From the NCBI RefSeq assembly GCF_001639065.2, contig NZ_LQXO02000026.1:83699-147698 (forward strand): a DNA stretch of 64,000 nucleotides, written 5' to 3'. The notes under the pieces are model-generated. The model had not been told where the DNA came from. It made no database searches and worked only from the letters and a program-made list of their open reading frames with translations. This stretch comes from Vibrio barjaei (GTDB taxonomy: Bacteria > Pseudomonadota > Gammaproteobacteria > Enterobacterales > Vibrionaceae). Positions 30,880-40,216 of the stretch are shown here, piece after piece (within the stretch, counting starts at the first letter, position 1; each line of letters opens with the position of its first letter). The position numbers were made by a program, and so were the translations under genes.

Positions 30880-32703
30880 TTACTGACTTTTTGCGTAGAA
30901 ACGTTGTAGTTCTGTGAAGCCTTGCATTAGTATCGGCAGCTTTGGATTCTTATCGTCCAGTTTACGATAGTTGTGATCGTATAAGCTGTAGTTACCAAAT
31001 TTATCGACAACAGTAGTATCTGTTGGCGTAATTAATGCGAGCTCTCTGGTATCTCCTGCAATAATCCATTTGCGTTTACGTTCATCAAACAAGTTACGAC
31101 CACTGCTGTAGTTTTTCACATTCGTGGAGACGCCACTTAAGTCTTGCATGATGGTTGCTGAGAGATCAAGGTGACTGGTCATATGGGTATAGTCTGCAGC
31201 CAGTTTCCCGGGCCAATGGACCACCATCGGAACGCGCAGTTGATATTGACTGTAGTTGGTATTAGAGCCCCAACTGCGTGTCTTTGTTTCATTGAATTCA
31301 GTGCCGTGATTAGACGTAAGAATAATTACGGTATTGTTCATCAATCCTTGGTCAGCGATTGTTTGCAATATTTTAGCAAACTCACCATCTGCTGCGGTCG
31401 CTGCTGCAGAATAAGCGGCAATAAACTGCTGTTCCGGTGATAGGTTCGTGCCTTGTGGTTGATAGGCGTCAAAGTTATCAACGGTCGTGATTTCGATGTA
31501 ACTGAACCAAGGCTTTCCTGCCCCCGATTCAATATCAGCTTGCCAGCGTTTGATAGCAGTGAGGTCAGAGACGACAGGTGGGTTCGTTTCACCTTCTTGC
31601 TGAACGGTTAGATCTACCATAGGGAATTTGCGGAATATGGTATCTCTATAAATATCATCTTCAAAATTATCACCGCTATAGAGTTTGAAACTATAGCCTT
31701 GGTCGCGAAGGATTGACATAAACAGAGGCGCAGTCCCTTGAGCTTTGATGCTACTTGCATAGCTGCTTGGCAGACCATACATCAAACCAAATACACCAAG
31801 ATCATCATTGCTGGAGCTATAGTGATTCGTGAAATTTTGGTTGTTTAGCGCGAAGCCATAACTAACCGGCATGGTCTCCGCAGTTAACATATCGCTGCGT
31901 AAGTTATTGATGCTTACTATCAGTACATTTAAGTTTTCTGAACGGCGATTGAACTCAATTTCTGTTAATGGGTAGCTGACAAGGTCTACCGCACCTTCAT
32001 TCTCTTTCAATTTTTGAAGGTATTCTTCTCTATCCAAAAGACCATGCTTTTCCATGAATGACTTAGCTGTCATTGGGTAAGAAAGCGGGAAGTTTGCTTT
32101 TTGAATGGTAATTGGATTATAGAAATAAGCATCTGCCCAGATAAAGATCAGATGGCTAGAAATAAAGCATAGGAAGAACACCGCTGTAAGTGGGCGTCCG
32201 ACATGCTTATGGGAAAGTTTACGTTGTTTCTTCCAAACCCACTCTGAAAGTGCCAGCTGCGCTAAGAATATTGGCGGTAGCACAATAAATAGATGTTGTA
32301 GGTCCGAGCTTACCGGGCTACTTTCGTCATTGAACAATAGTTCCCATACTACCGGAGAAAGGTGTAAGTTGATTGATTGGTAAGCTTGGGTGTCAATAAG
32401 TAGGACTGTGAGCCCGAACGTTGCGAAACAAACGGCAAGCAGTCTAAAAAGCTTGCGCGAAGGAACAATAAACGTTAGCGGGAATAGCACCAACAGGTAC
32501 AAGGCAAATACTAAAAAGCCAAAATGACCAATCCATGAAGTGAGCAGATAGATCTGCCCCAACAGTGTATCTGGCCATGGTGACGCGGCAATATAACGCG
32601 TGCCAACCAACATAGCTGCGATAATATTGAAGAACGCAAACCAGTGTCCCCAACCGACTAATCGTGAGACTCGTTCACCATATGAATTTTCGCTATCTAC
32701 CAT
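30880..32703 (-). CDS. yejM: Inner-membrane sulfatase-fold protein LapC/PbgA (YejM)
   Basis: 607 residues. Five N-terminal transmembrane helices (DUF3413, about 1-190) precede a periplasmic alkaline-phosphatase/sulfatase-fold domain (about 240-600; TVIILTSNHGTEFNE). In E. coli this protein senses lipopolysaccharide in the inner membrane and controls LpxC proteolysis through LapB. Classic sulfatase catalytic Cys/Ser is not evident, in line with a non-enzymatic sensor. yejL follows the same strand, 26 bases upstream of this start; yejK is divergent, as in enterobacteria. Confidence 0.9.
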   Translation of the reverse strand: MVDSENSYGERVSRLVGWGHWFAFFNIIAAMLVGTRYIAASPWPDTLLGQIYLLTSWIGHFGFLVFALYLLVLFPLTFIVPSRKLFRLLAVCFATFGLTVLLIDTQAYQSINLHLSPVVWELLFNDESSPVSSDLQHLFIVLPPIFLAQLALSEWVWKKQRKLSHKHVGRPLTAVFFLCFISSHLIFIWADAYFYNPITIQKANFPLSYPMTAKSFMEKHGLLDREEYLQKLKENEGAVDLVSYPLTEIEFNRRSENLNVLIVSINNLRSDMLTAETMPVSYGFALNNQNFTNHYSSSNDDLGVFGLMYGLPSSYASSIKAQGTAPLFMSILRDQGYSFKLYSGDNFEDDIYRDTIFRKFPMVDLTVQQEGETNPPVVSDLTAIKRWQADIESGAGKPWFSYIEITTVDNFDAYQPQGTNLSPEQQFIAAYSAAATAADGEFAKILQTIADQGLMNNTVIILTSNHGTEFNETKTRSWGSNTNYSQYQLRVPMVVHWPGKLAADYTHMTSHLDLSATIMQDLSGVSTNVKNYSSGRNLFDERKRKWIIAGDTRELALITPTDTTVVDKFGNYSLYDHNYRKLDDKNPKLPILMQGFTELQRFYAKSQ

Positions 32704-32729
32704 CTGCCGTTTTTTCTGTCCGTAGTTGA

Positions 32730-32957
32730 TTAGTGTTGGTCTTTAGTTTCTAGAGAAGAAATCAGAGCCTTAGAGAATTTTTCCGCAATTGCTTGGCGTT
32801 GTGAAGGAGCAACGTTCTGATTTAAGACATTGGTTGCGATATTGCCTGCAATCATAAGTGAAAGTTCTGCATTCGCGCCATGCTTATCGAGCACTGCTGC
32901 AACCTCAGAGAGGATATCTTCAACTTGTTGATCGGTGTATTTAGATGTAATTGGCAT
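32730..32957 (-). CDS. yejL: YejL family protein (UPF0352)
   Basis: 75 residues: [20 protein letters not shown] is the typical start of UPF0352. All-helical small protein, function unknown. First gene of a yejL-yejM unit, divergent from yejK; this neighbourhood is conserved across enterobacteria and vibrios. Confidence 0.92.
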   Translation of the reverse strand: MPITSKYTDQQVEDILSEVAAVLDKHGANAELSLMIAGNIATNVLNQNVAPSQRQAIAEKFSKALISSLETKDQH

Positions 32958-33041
32958 AAAGACTCTGCTAATGATAATGAAAGCGGCTTATGATACCCTA
33001 CTCTGCATCACAAACGAAACAGCAACGATAATAATTTCACT

Positions 33042-34040
33042 ATGAGTTTGAACCTATCTAACGTTATTTTACACCAGTTAGCAATAAATGAGCAGGAAGA
33101 ACTGGTTGTTCATTACCGTGAGGCCCTTTTACCAAACGATAATTCAACCGAAAGCCTTGTTGCTGAGCTTCATCGCGTATTTAATTCGAAAGCAGGAAAA
33201 GGATTTGGTTCCTTCACTCAAGAAAGCGATTTCCAAGTTTGGTTGAGTGAGCTTCTAAAAGGTGACAAAGACTTTTACGCCTTCTCGCAAGACAGTGCCG
33301 AGCGACTAAAAACTGAGTTAGCTAAATACCCATTTGCTGAAGCGGGCACTTTGGTAATGGCACAGTATCAGTCTTTAGCAACCGACTATTTGTTCATCGG
33401 TTTGTTGCCTTCTTACAATAGCTTGCAAATCACAGAAGGATTGAACATCGGTTCAATTGATTATCTCGATATCGCTAAAATGGACATTGCTGCACGTATT
33501 GACCTAACCAGTTATGACTTAGATAAAAGCTCTAACCGTTATCTTACCTACATCAAAGGTAGGGTAGGTCGCAAAGTGGCAGACTTCTTCCTCGACTTTT
33601 TGCAGGCGCAGGTTGGTCTAGATACTAAACAGCAAAATACCATTTTGATGCAAGCGGTAGAGGATTATTGTGCGGACGCTCAACTTGATAAAGATGAAAC
33701 CGTTAGTTACAAGAAACAGGTCTTCGATTACTGCAGTGATCAATTGAAGACCGGTGATGAAGTTCAAATTAAAGAACTGTCCGGAGAGCTACCTAGTAAT
33801 GAAGGCGCGAGCTTTTTGGATTACACTCAAGAACAAGGCTATGATCTTGAAGAGAGTTTTCCAGCAGATCGCTCCACAGTTCGCAAACTAACAAAATTTG
33901 TTGGTGCGGGTGGTGGACTGAACCTGAGCTTTGATAGTCTATTACTGGGTGAGCGCGTATTTTACGATCCAGAAACTGATACATTGACGATAAAGGGTAC
34001 TCCTCCTAATCTCAGAGACCAGTTGACACGGAACCGATAA
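33042..34040 (+). CDS. yejK: Nucleoid-associated protein YejK (NdpA)
   Basis: 332 residues (E. coli YejK 335). MSLNLSNVILHQLAINEQEELVVHYRE is the family start, and GRVGRKVADFFLDFLQAQVG is the conserved middle region. Found on the nucleoid and shown to interact with topoisomerase IV in E. coli. Divergent from yejL. Terminator at 34048-34076. Confidence 0.93.
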   Translation: MSLNLSNVILHQLAINEQEELVVHYREALLPNDNSTESLVAELHRVFNSKAGKGFGSFTQESDFQVWLSELLKGDKDFYAFSQDSAERLKTELAKYPFAEAGTLVMAQYQSLATDYLFIGLLPSYNSLQITEGLNIGSIDYLDIAKMDIAARIDLTSYDLDKSSNRYLTYIKGRVGRKVADFFLDFLQAQVGLDTKQQNTILMQAVEDYCADAQLDKDETVSYKKQVFDYCSDQLKTGDEVQIKELSGELPSNEGASFLDYTQEQGYDLEESFPADRSTVRKLTKFVGAGGGLNLSFDSLLLGERVFYDPETDTLTIKGTPPNLRDQLTRNR

Positions 34041-34047
34041 AGTAACG

Positions 34048-34076
34048 AAAGCGCTGCCTTGTGTAGCGCTTTTTAG
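34048..34076 (+). terminator. Terminator after yejK
   Basis: AAAGCGCT GCCTTGTGT AGCGCTTTTTAG; short stem but good T tract. Confidence 0.75.
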
Positions 34077-34103
34077 ATCGCAAGAACCAAGGAAGGGGAA
34101 CGG

Positions 34104-35414
34104 TTGTTGAATTCTTATAAACGTATTTTTACTGTCGTTGTTATTGTTGGCATGATGTGGGCGCTGGCCATTTCGGTTGTCGTTTACCTGACTTCTAAAG
34201 AAGATCAAATTAACCATTTAATGGATGAGATATCCATTAGCATCAATAAGCTGCAGCAGACTCTCTTCCTCCCTCAACCTTATCGATCCAAGTTTTCGGA
34301 ACAGATAGAGCTTGATATTCAGTTAATACACGCGCAAACGATTCAATTAAAATCCCTGACAAGCTCAGATCTACTTTCCGACGTATCACACACCGTATAT
34401 TTGCTAGAACGATTTGTTGAGCAAGCGGAACTGCTTGCAACTGATGAAACTCGACTTGATGAGTTTATCGCGCGAGTCAGCGAGCAAACTCCAACATTTG
34501 GTGCGAGTGCGAAAGCGCTAAGCAATCAATTGTCTTATGTGGTTTTAGACACATTGTTTAACGAATCAATCGAGCCAAGACAGGTCTATTTGCGTTTAGA
34601 AGAGATTCAACGTGCCGCGTATCAATTACCTGAAGAGGATAGATTGGATCTATTAGCTCTGAACTCTCAAGCATCGGTTTTACTCTCACAGTCTGCGAAT
34701 ACGGAGTTCCTGATCGAACGAGTCGTAAATCATCCTGTGATGCGTGAGCTTTCTCAAAGAACGGATCAATCTAAGATTATCGTCACTCATCAGATATTAA
34801 TGATAGTAATGCTAAGTCTTGTCGCGATGGCTCTAATTATCTTAACTGCTATTCGGACCATGCGTGAAGCTCTGGATAGTCACTTGCAGCCTCTTACCCA
34901 GTCGTTGACAACGGAAAGCTCGGTTGAACAGGTGCAGCAAATTTCAGAGCCTGAATTATCATTCGCTGTGGAAATTGAATCACAAGCCGTGCCTAATCAA
35001 CCCAAAACAGCGCTGAATGTGGAGACTGAGGTAGAAACTGAACAGCCAATTCCAGTTCACAGTCGGGGGAGCTCTGAGGCGATAAATTTCTCAAAGATGT
35101 TAAACACTCTTGACGGTGACCAAGAGTCTATGTTGTTGCTACTGGGGGTATTCGTTTCAGAACACTCGCAAGATGCGGAAAGATTACAGCAACACTTAAC
35201 CGACGACATTGAACAAGCTACGCGCATTGCCCATACGTTGAAAGGTGTTTCTGGGAGTATTTTTGCTGATGAACTTCGGAATGTTGCGACAATAGCGGAA
35301 AAAAGCTTGAAAGAGAGTCAAACGCTATCTGAAACGGTGCTCTCTGATCTGGATGCTAATTTACAGCAAGCGATAGTGTCAGCGCGGGCCTACATAGCGC
35401 AATCGACAACCTAG
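34104..35414 (+). CDS. Membrane protein with C-terminal Hpt domain, no kinase
   Basis: 436 residues starting at TTG 34104 (AAGGGG at good spacing; no ATG until residue 17). A transmembrane helix at about 9-30, a helical periplasmic sensor-like region (about 31-225), a second transmembrane helix at about 230-250, then an acidic linker and an Hpt domain whose phospho-acceptor is His377 in RIAHTLKGVSGS. There is no histidine-kinase or receiver domain, so it must receive a phosphate from another protein. Next to the envelope-spanning-type lipoprotein at 35591-36793 in the same orientation. Exact partner unknown. Confidence 0.8.
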   Translation: MLNSYKRIFTVVVIVGMMWALAISVVVYLTSKEDQINHLMDEISISINKLQQTLFLPQPYRSKFSEQIELDIQLIHAQTIQLKSLTSSDLLSDVSHTVYLLERFVEQAELLATDETRLDEFIARVSEQTPTFGASAKALSNQLSYVVLDTLFNESIEPRQVYLRLEEIQRAAYQLPEEDRLDLLALNSQASVLLSQSANTEFLIERVVNHPVMRELSQRTDQSKIIVTHQILMIVMLSLVAMALIILTAIRTMREALDSHLQPLTQSLTTESSVEQVQQISEPELSFAVEIESQAVPNQPKTALNVETEVETEQPIPVHSRGSSEAINFSKMLNTLDGDQESMLLLLGVFVSEHSQDAERLQQHLTDDIEQATRIAHTLKGVSGSIFADELRNVATIAEKSLKESQTLSETVLSDLDANLQQAIVSARAYIAQSTT

Positions 35415-35590
35415 TGCTTTGACTTAAGGAAAACATCCTAAGGCTTTCGCGCAGCTAGGTTTAATGCTGAACATGCCTCTTGAAAGAGTTTGTCAAAATC
35501 ACTCAAAAATACTTACACTTAGCGAGAACTTTGCGTTTTAGAAGTATAATGAATACGTTGTACATTTATTCACGATCAGAGGTTTTTTTG

Positions 35591-36793
35591 ATGAACGCAT
35601 TGCGCGCCACTCGCAATTTTCTTTTACTACTGCTCACGGTAGCTCTCTCAGGCTGCTCACTTCTTGAGGTACAACTCGATAGTCAAACGACCCCGCTGAC
35701 TAAGCAAGAATTGAATATGCGCTTGATGACGCGAGAATACAGTCGTGAGTTTTTCAGCCAAGTTGAATCAACCGCGGATTCGCTTGCGGCTCAGTATCCT
35801 GAAAATGACGTAATGAACCAATCGTACGTGTTACTTTGGAAAATCCATGCAGAAGAGGGCTTACAGCAAGCTGCTTATCAAGTTTCGCCGACTGCGGGTT
35901 TGATCGATTCGTGGGTGTTTACGCTCCAGATGAATAACTTTTTCAACCAAGGTAATGGTCAAGCTCTGTTTACAAGTGATGAAGCTAAACAGGTCTCTCA
36001 GCAACTTAGCAACGAAATTGATCAGTTAGCAAAATCCTTGTTCAAAGGTGAAAGCTACGCTACTAGCAAAGAGTTTGTCGAGAAATTCGCCGCTTTGCAC
36101 CCTTTTGAAAATCTAACTTTTTCCAGAACACCGGCTTATCGTGAGTGGTTAAAAGCACAGGGAATTGACGAGAGTGAAGTTACGACAACACTTGGAACTA
36201 TGCCCGAAGCACTATCGGATGTCTCGGACCGTTTATCTCTAATGTCGGAACAAACACCAAAGCTAATGACGTGGAAAGCACAGCTGATTGCTTTAAATAG
36301 CAATGTAAATGGTGATGACATTCGAGGAGCTATCCAGAGCTTTCAAATGAGTGCAGACGCGTTTCAGGACTTCGTTAACAACAACCCTGAATATATGAGA
36401 GATCTTGCGCAGAAGATGGCAATTGAATTGCAGCCACTACTCAATGATTTGGATGCCAAGACTCAAGATAAGTTAACGCAGCTAAGTGCGGAAAGACAAG
36501 CCCTTGACGACATGGTGGCGAGAGAGCGTGAAGAGCTGATTAAAATGGTTGAGCGTGAACGTAAGGAAATCGCGCTTATCGTAAATCAAGAGCGAGAATT
36601 GTTTGCTCAGGACCTCGACAAGATTTCTCAAGATGTCGTAACGTTAGCTGTAGAAAAACTTATCCAACTGATTAAAAGCACTATTGTTTACTTTATCTTG
36701 TTTATTTTGGTGATCTTTTTTGCACCTCTTGGACTTGGCTACATCCTTGGTAAGAAGGTTCAAGCAAGAAAAGAGAGTAAAACAAGCGCATAA
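35591..36793 (+). CDS. Lipoprotein with coiled coil and C-terminal membrane helix
   Basis: 400 residues from ATG 35591, chosen because it opens a lipoprotein signal (LLLLLTVALSGCSLLE; Cys22-type lipobox LSGC) after AGAGG; the frame is open 111 bases further upstream. The residue after Cys is Ser, which under the Lol rule predicts the outer membrane. A long charged coiled coil (about 310-365, REREELIKMVERERKEI) leads to a C-terminal transmembrane helix (about 367-390) and a basic tail. If both anchors are used it would span the envelope. No known family recognised with certainty; sometimes such proteins are labelled chemotaxis protein, without support here. Terminator at 36800-36826. Confidence 0.75.
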   Translation: MNALRATRNFLLLLLTVALSGCSLLEVQLDSQTTPLTKQELNMRLMTREYSREFFSQVESTADSLAAQYPENDVMNQSYVLLWKIHAEEGLQQAAYQVSPTAGLIDSWVFTLQMNNFFNQGNGQALFTSDEAKQVSQQLSNEIDQLAKSLFKGESYATSKEFVEKFAALHPFENLTFSRTPAYREWLKAQGIDESEVTTTLGTMPEALSDVSDRLSLMSEQTPKLMTWKAQLIALNSNVNGDDIRGAIQSFQMSADAFQDFVNNNPEYMRDLAQKMAIELQPLLNDLDAKTQDKLTQLSAERQALDDMVAREREELIKMVERERKEIALIVNQERELFAQDLDKISQDVVTLAVEKLIQLIKSTIVYFILFILVIFFAPLGLGYILGKKVQARKESKTSA

Positions 36794-36799
36794 ATTTAT

Positions 36800-36826
36800 A
36801 GAAGCCCCGTATTGGGGCTTTTTTTA
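36800..36826 (+). terminator. Terminator before asd
   Basis: AGAAGCCCC GTATT GGGGCTTTTTTT. Confidence 0.85.
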
Positions 36827-36967
36827 CAACTTAATCTTCTCAAATTAGCAAAACTGGTAGGGTTAGTTAAAAAAAGACACACTTATTGTTACTTTACTCT
36901 TGTGTTATGGCTCGGAAAATTTTATAGATGGAGGAGCCTTTTTTAAATTCACACGGAGAGTAATTCA

Positions 36968-38086
36968 ATGAGAGTAGGTTTAGTTGGTTGGCGCGGCATG
37001 GTTGGTTCGGTATTGATGCAGCGTATGGTCGAAGAAAAAGACTTCGACGTTATCGAACCAGTATTCTACAGTACCTCTCAAGTAGGTATCCCAGCCCCTA
37101 ACTTCGGCAAAGATGCCGGTATGCTTCAAGATGCTTTTGATATCGAAAGCTTGAAACAACTTGATGCAGTCATTACCTGTCAAGGTGGTAGCTACACCGA
37201 AAAAGTTTATCCTGCATTACGTCAAGCTGGTTGGAAAGGCTATTGGATTGATGCAGCTTCTACTCTCCGTATGGACAAAGACTCCATCATCACTTTAGAA
37301 CCAGTGAACTTAGGTCAGATTCAAGATGGTCTAGTTAAAGGCACAAACACCTTTGTTGGTGGTAACTGTACCGTGAGCTTGATGTTGCTCGGTTTAGGTG
37401 GCCTGTATGAAAAAGGCATGGTCGAATGGATGAGTGCCATGACGTATCAAGCTGCTTCTGGTGCTGGTGCCAAAAACATGCGTGAGCTAATTTCACAAAT
37501 GGGTGTGGTCAATGATGCGGTCTCTTCAGAGCTTGCAAACCCTGCTAGTTCGATTCTAGATATCGACCGTAAAGTGGCTGAGACTATTCGTTCGTCTTCT
37601 TTCCCTACGGATCAATTTGGTGTGCCTTTGGCAGGCTCTCTCATTCCATGGATCGACGTAAAACGCGATAACGGTCAAAGTAAAGAAGAGTGGAAAGCTG
37701 GCGTTGAAGCCAACAAGATTCTTGGTACGGATGGCAACCCAATTGCTATCGATGGTACTTGTGTTCGTATCGGCGCGATGCGTTGTCATGCTCAAGCACT
37801 CACAATCAAGCTTAAGCAAGATGTACCAATGGATGAAATCGAAGAGATCATCGCCACTCACAATGACTGGGTTAAAGTTATCCCGAATGAGCGTGACATT
37901 ACCGCTCAAGAACTGACTCCGGCGAAAGTCACCGGCACGATGTCTATCCCTGTTGGTCGTCTAAGAAAGATGGCGATGGGTGATGATTTTCTCAATGCAT
38001 TTACTGTGGGTGACCAATTGCTGTGGGGCGCGGCGGAGCCATTGCGTCGTACGCTGCGCATAATCTTGGCGGAAAAGACGTGTTAA
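36968..38086 (+). CDS. asd: Aspartate-semialdehyde dehydrogenase
   Basis: 372 residues. [20 protein letters not shown] is the dinucleotide-binding start, and Cys134 in [10 protein letters not shown] is the catalytic cysteine. [14 protein letters not shown] is the conserved His region. It makes aspartate semialdehyde for Lys, Thr, Met and diaminopimelate. Good ribosome binding site ACGGAGAG. Terminator at 38108-38135. No lysine riboswitch fits in the short upstream gap. Confidence 0.96.
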   Translation: MRVGLVGWRGMVGSVLMQRMVEEKDFDVIEPVFYSTSQVGIPAPNFGKDAGMLQDAFDIESLKQLDAVITCQGGSYTEKVYPALRQAGWKGYWIDAASTLRMDKDSIITLEPVNLGQIQDGLVKGTNTFVGGNCTVSLMLLGLGGLYEKGMVEWMSAMTYQAASGAGAKNMRELISQMGVVNDAVSSELANPASSILDIDRKVAETIRSSSFPTDQFGVPLAGSLIPWIDVKRDNGQSKEEWKAGVEANKILGTDGNPIAIDGTCVRIGAMRCHAQALTIKLKQDVPMDEIEEIIATHNDWVKVIPNERDITAQELTPAKVTGTMSIPVGRLRKMAMGDDFLNAFTVGDQLLWGAAEPLRRTLRIILAEKTC

Positions 38087-38107
38087 TTGTTATCTATTAG
38101 ATAAGAC

Positions 38108-38135
38108 TAAAGCCCTTGAAAGAGGGCTTTTTTGT
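38108..38135 (+). terminator. Terminator after asd
   Basis: AAAGCCCT TGAAAG AGGGCTTTTTTG. Confidence 0.85.
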
Positions 38136-38173
38136 ATCTGCTTTTTGCGGTTACTCAGCGACATATCATTCTT

Positions 38174-39016
38174 TTAATCTGATTTTATAACGACACGTTC
38201 ATCGGGCTCGGCGAGCTCACTACCACAGTACTTGCAATACAAAGCATCACTTTCATGACCTGCTTTCGAACAGTTTGGGCACTTAACTAGGCTACGGTGA
38301 GCATTCATCTCCTGATTCAGTTCGGCCGTGATGATTCCGGTCGGTACGGCAAGTATGGAGTAGCCGAGTAACATAGTCAGCGACGCTAGCGCTTTCCCAA
38401 GTGGGGTACTGGGAATCAAATCGCCGTATCCAACCGTAGTAATAGTGACAATAGCCCAATAGATACTTTGTGGAATACTTGTGAAGCCATTCTCGGGACC
38501 TTCAATAACAAATATCAGGGCACCAAAAATCGTCACTAAAATGGCGACCGTACTAAAAAACACAATTATCTTTCGGCGTGACAGTAGTAAAGAACGTAGC
38601 AGTATATTGGAATCCTGAAGGTAGCGAACCAACTTTAGGATCCGGAAGATCCGCATGATACGTAGCAACCTTATGACACCCATAAAAGAAGCTGAAGGGA
38701 AGAGCAGTGCCAGATAGGTTGGCAAGATCGCCAATAAATCCACCACACCATAAAAGCTTGTTGCGTAGGCTTTAGGTTTGGGCGAGCAATAGAGTCTTAA
38801 AAGGTATTCAACAGTGAATAGTCCAGTGAAGATGTATTCAATTATTACGAACTCATTGTCCCAATCCGATGCGAAGCCTTCTATTGAATGAAGAATCAGT
38901 ACGGTGAGCGAGAGAAGAATTGCAATGATCAGTGTGATATCAAAAGCACGCCCGGCTCGAGTAGAGTGCCCAAAAATGATGACGTAAAGTTGATGTTGTA
39001 AGCGATTATTATCCAT
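38174..39016 (-). CDS. Voltage-gated-type potassium channel with zinc-ribbon tail
   Basis: 280 residues. Six-transmembrane Kv layout: an S4 segment with positive charges every third position (Arg116, 119, 122, 125, Lys128, Arg131), a pore helix, and the selectivity filter TTVGYGD (194-199 TVGYGD). The C-terminus has a Cys-X2-Cys...Cys-X2-Cys zinc ribbon (Cys246, 249, 261, 264), a likely cytoplasmic assembly or sensing domain. Selectivity for K+ is inferred from the filter. Borders the accessory fimbrial region. Confidence 0.9.
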   Translation of the reverse strand: MDNNRLQHQLYVIIFGHSTRAGRAFDITLIIAILLSLTVLILHSIEGFASDWDNEFVIIEYIFTGLFTVEYLLRLYCSPKPKAYATSFYGVVDLLAILPTYLALLFPSASFMGVIRLLRIMRIFRILKLVRYLQDSNILLRSLLLSRRKIIVFFSTVAILVTIFGALIFVIEGPENGFTSIPQSIYWAIVTITTVGYGDLIPSTPLGKALASLTMLLGYSILAVPTGIITAELNQEMNAHRSLVKCPNCSKAGHESDALYCKYCGSELAEPDERVVIKSD

Positions 39017-39649
39017 TGCGTTTTTTAATCCCTAAGAATAGCCAGCGAGCGAAACAAAAATCAGAGTCTCAAGACTGCATTATGTAAATGGTTCTACTAT
39101 TACTAGAGTAGCTGACCTAAAACATAACCCCTAAAAACATGATAAGAATATCAAACTTACAACGCTAGACATACCCTCTGTTAACTTAATAGCTCTCTTT
39201 TCGTATTAGTGTCGAGATCAAAAATAAATCGTAACAGCCGTAATAGGCAATGTGATTGTTCTAAAATATCTAACTTATGTCATTATTTTTTCTTGCTAGC
39301 GTTAGGAGAGTAGTAAAAGTTTATAACCAGTTTGGTAATGTGATATGTAATTTTTATGGATGGATTATATATCTATTAATTAATTCCTCAAAATTCCGAT
39401 TTATCTATGGCTTGTATGTTCTGATTGGCGCCTTTAGTTGCGCGGCTAACTTTAATAGAGTTGAGGTTTTATCAATCTTATCAAGGCTATCCTGAGCTTA
39501 TTTTTATTATTGATATAAAAATAAATTATTATTTTTGCTTACTTTAATTAATTGGTGTTTCCCGGTTTAATTGTTTGCAAGTTTAGTTTTTTTCGTTTTT
39601 TAAAATTCGAAATCCCAAGTTTTTTAACTGCCCGAGGTATCAAACTGCT
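39017..39649 (+). other. 633-base AT-rich region before the fimbrial operon
   Basis: Strongly AT-rich with A/T tracts, no convincing gene; a 72-codon frame at 39277-39495 is not supported. Expected to hold the fimbrial operon promoter and, by composition, H-NS binding sites. No PapB/PapI-like or FaeA/FaeB-like regulator is encoded here. Confidence 0.55.
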
Positions 39650-40216
39650 ATGAAAAATATGTTACCTATTCTGTTTGTTATTTTATCTAGTAATTGCTTT
39701 GCTGCTTCTCTAATCAGCGCAAAAACTAACATCAGTGGGCACGTTGTCGCATCTGTATGTACGATAACAATCAGCGACGGTAGCGCTCGAAGTCTTTCTG
39801 AAGGTGTTATTGATTTTGGTGTGTACAACAAGTCGACAAGAACTGGCATGCCAGAGAAATCTATTGTTATTAACTTGTTTGAACCAGGCGCGGAGCAGCC
39901 AGGATGCAGCGCCTTTAAAGCTGGAAGTTCTGGTCTGGTGAAGTTTAAGTTCGGAGATGAAGGGGCTGACCAGTTAGATTCGAGAGGTGTTGTTACCCGT
40001 GGAGCTGGTGATGGTGTTCGCATAGCCATCTCTTCTGTCGATTCCGGACACGTGAGTAGTGTTGCAAAAATAACAGCTGATAACAATGTACTATCTTATC
40101 CGTCAAGCTTCGCAACCCAAGGAGTATTTAACTTCAAAGCTCGTGTCGAGGGCTTAGATAGCGCTACGTCTGGAACCTATAGCGGTTCTTTGTCATTGGT
40201 GGTGTCCTATGAATAA
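39650..40216 (+). CDS. Fimbrial minor subunit (FaeC-like/type 1 pilin fold)
   Basis: 188 residues with a signal peptide (ILFVILSSNCFAAS). The disulfide pair typical of chaperone-usher pilins is present (SVCTITI near residue 36, PGCSAF near 85), and the C-terminus LSLVVSYE has the penultimate aromatic of a pilin. First gene of the operon, where K88-type clusters place FaeC. It overlaps the usher start by 8 bases. Role as tip or minor subunit is inferred from position and size. Confidence 0.78.
   Translation: MKNMLPILFVILSSNCFAASLISAKTNISGHVVASVCTITISDGSARSLSEGVIDFGVYNKSTRTGMPEKSIVINLFEPGAEQPGCSAFKAGSSGLVKFKFGDEGADQLDSRGVVTRGAGDGVRIAISSVDSGHVSSVAKITADNNVLSYPSSFATQGVFNFKARVEGLDSATSGTYSGSLSLVVSYE

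Noticed and set aside
36827..36967. Lysine riboswitch before asd
   Set aside because: Only about 140 bases are available after the terminator and no lysine-riboswitch core was seen.
39277..39495. 72-codon frame upstream of the fimbrial operon
   Set aside because: Low-complexity AT-rich translation, no binding site; looks like chance in a promoter region.
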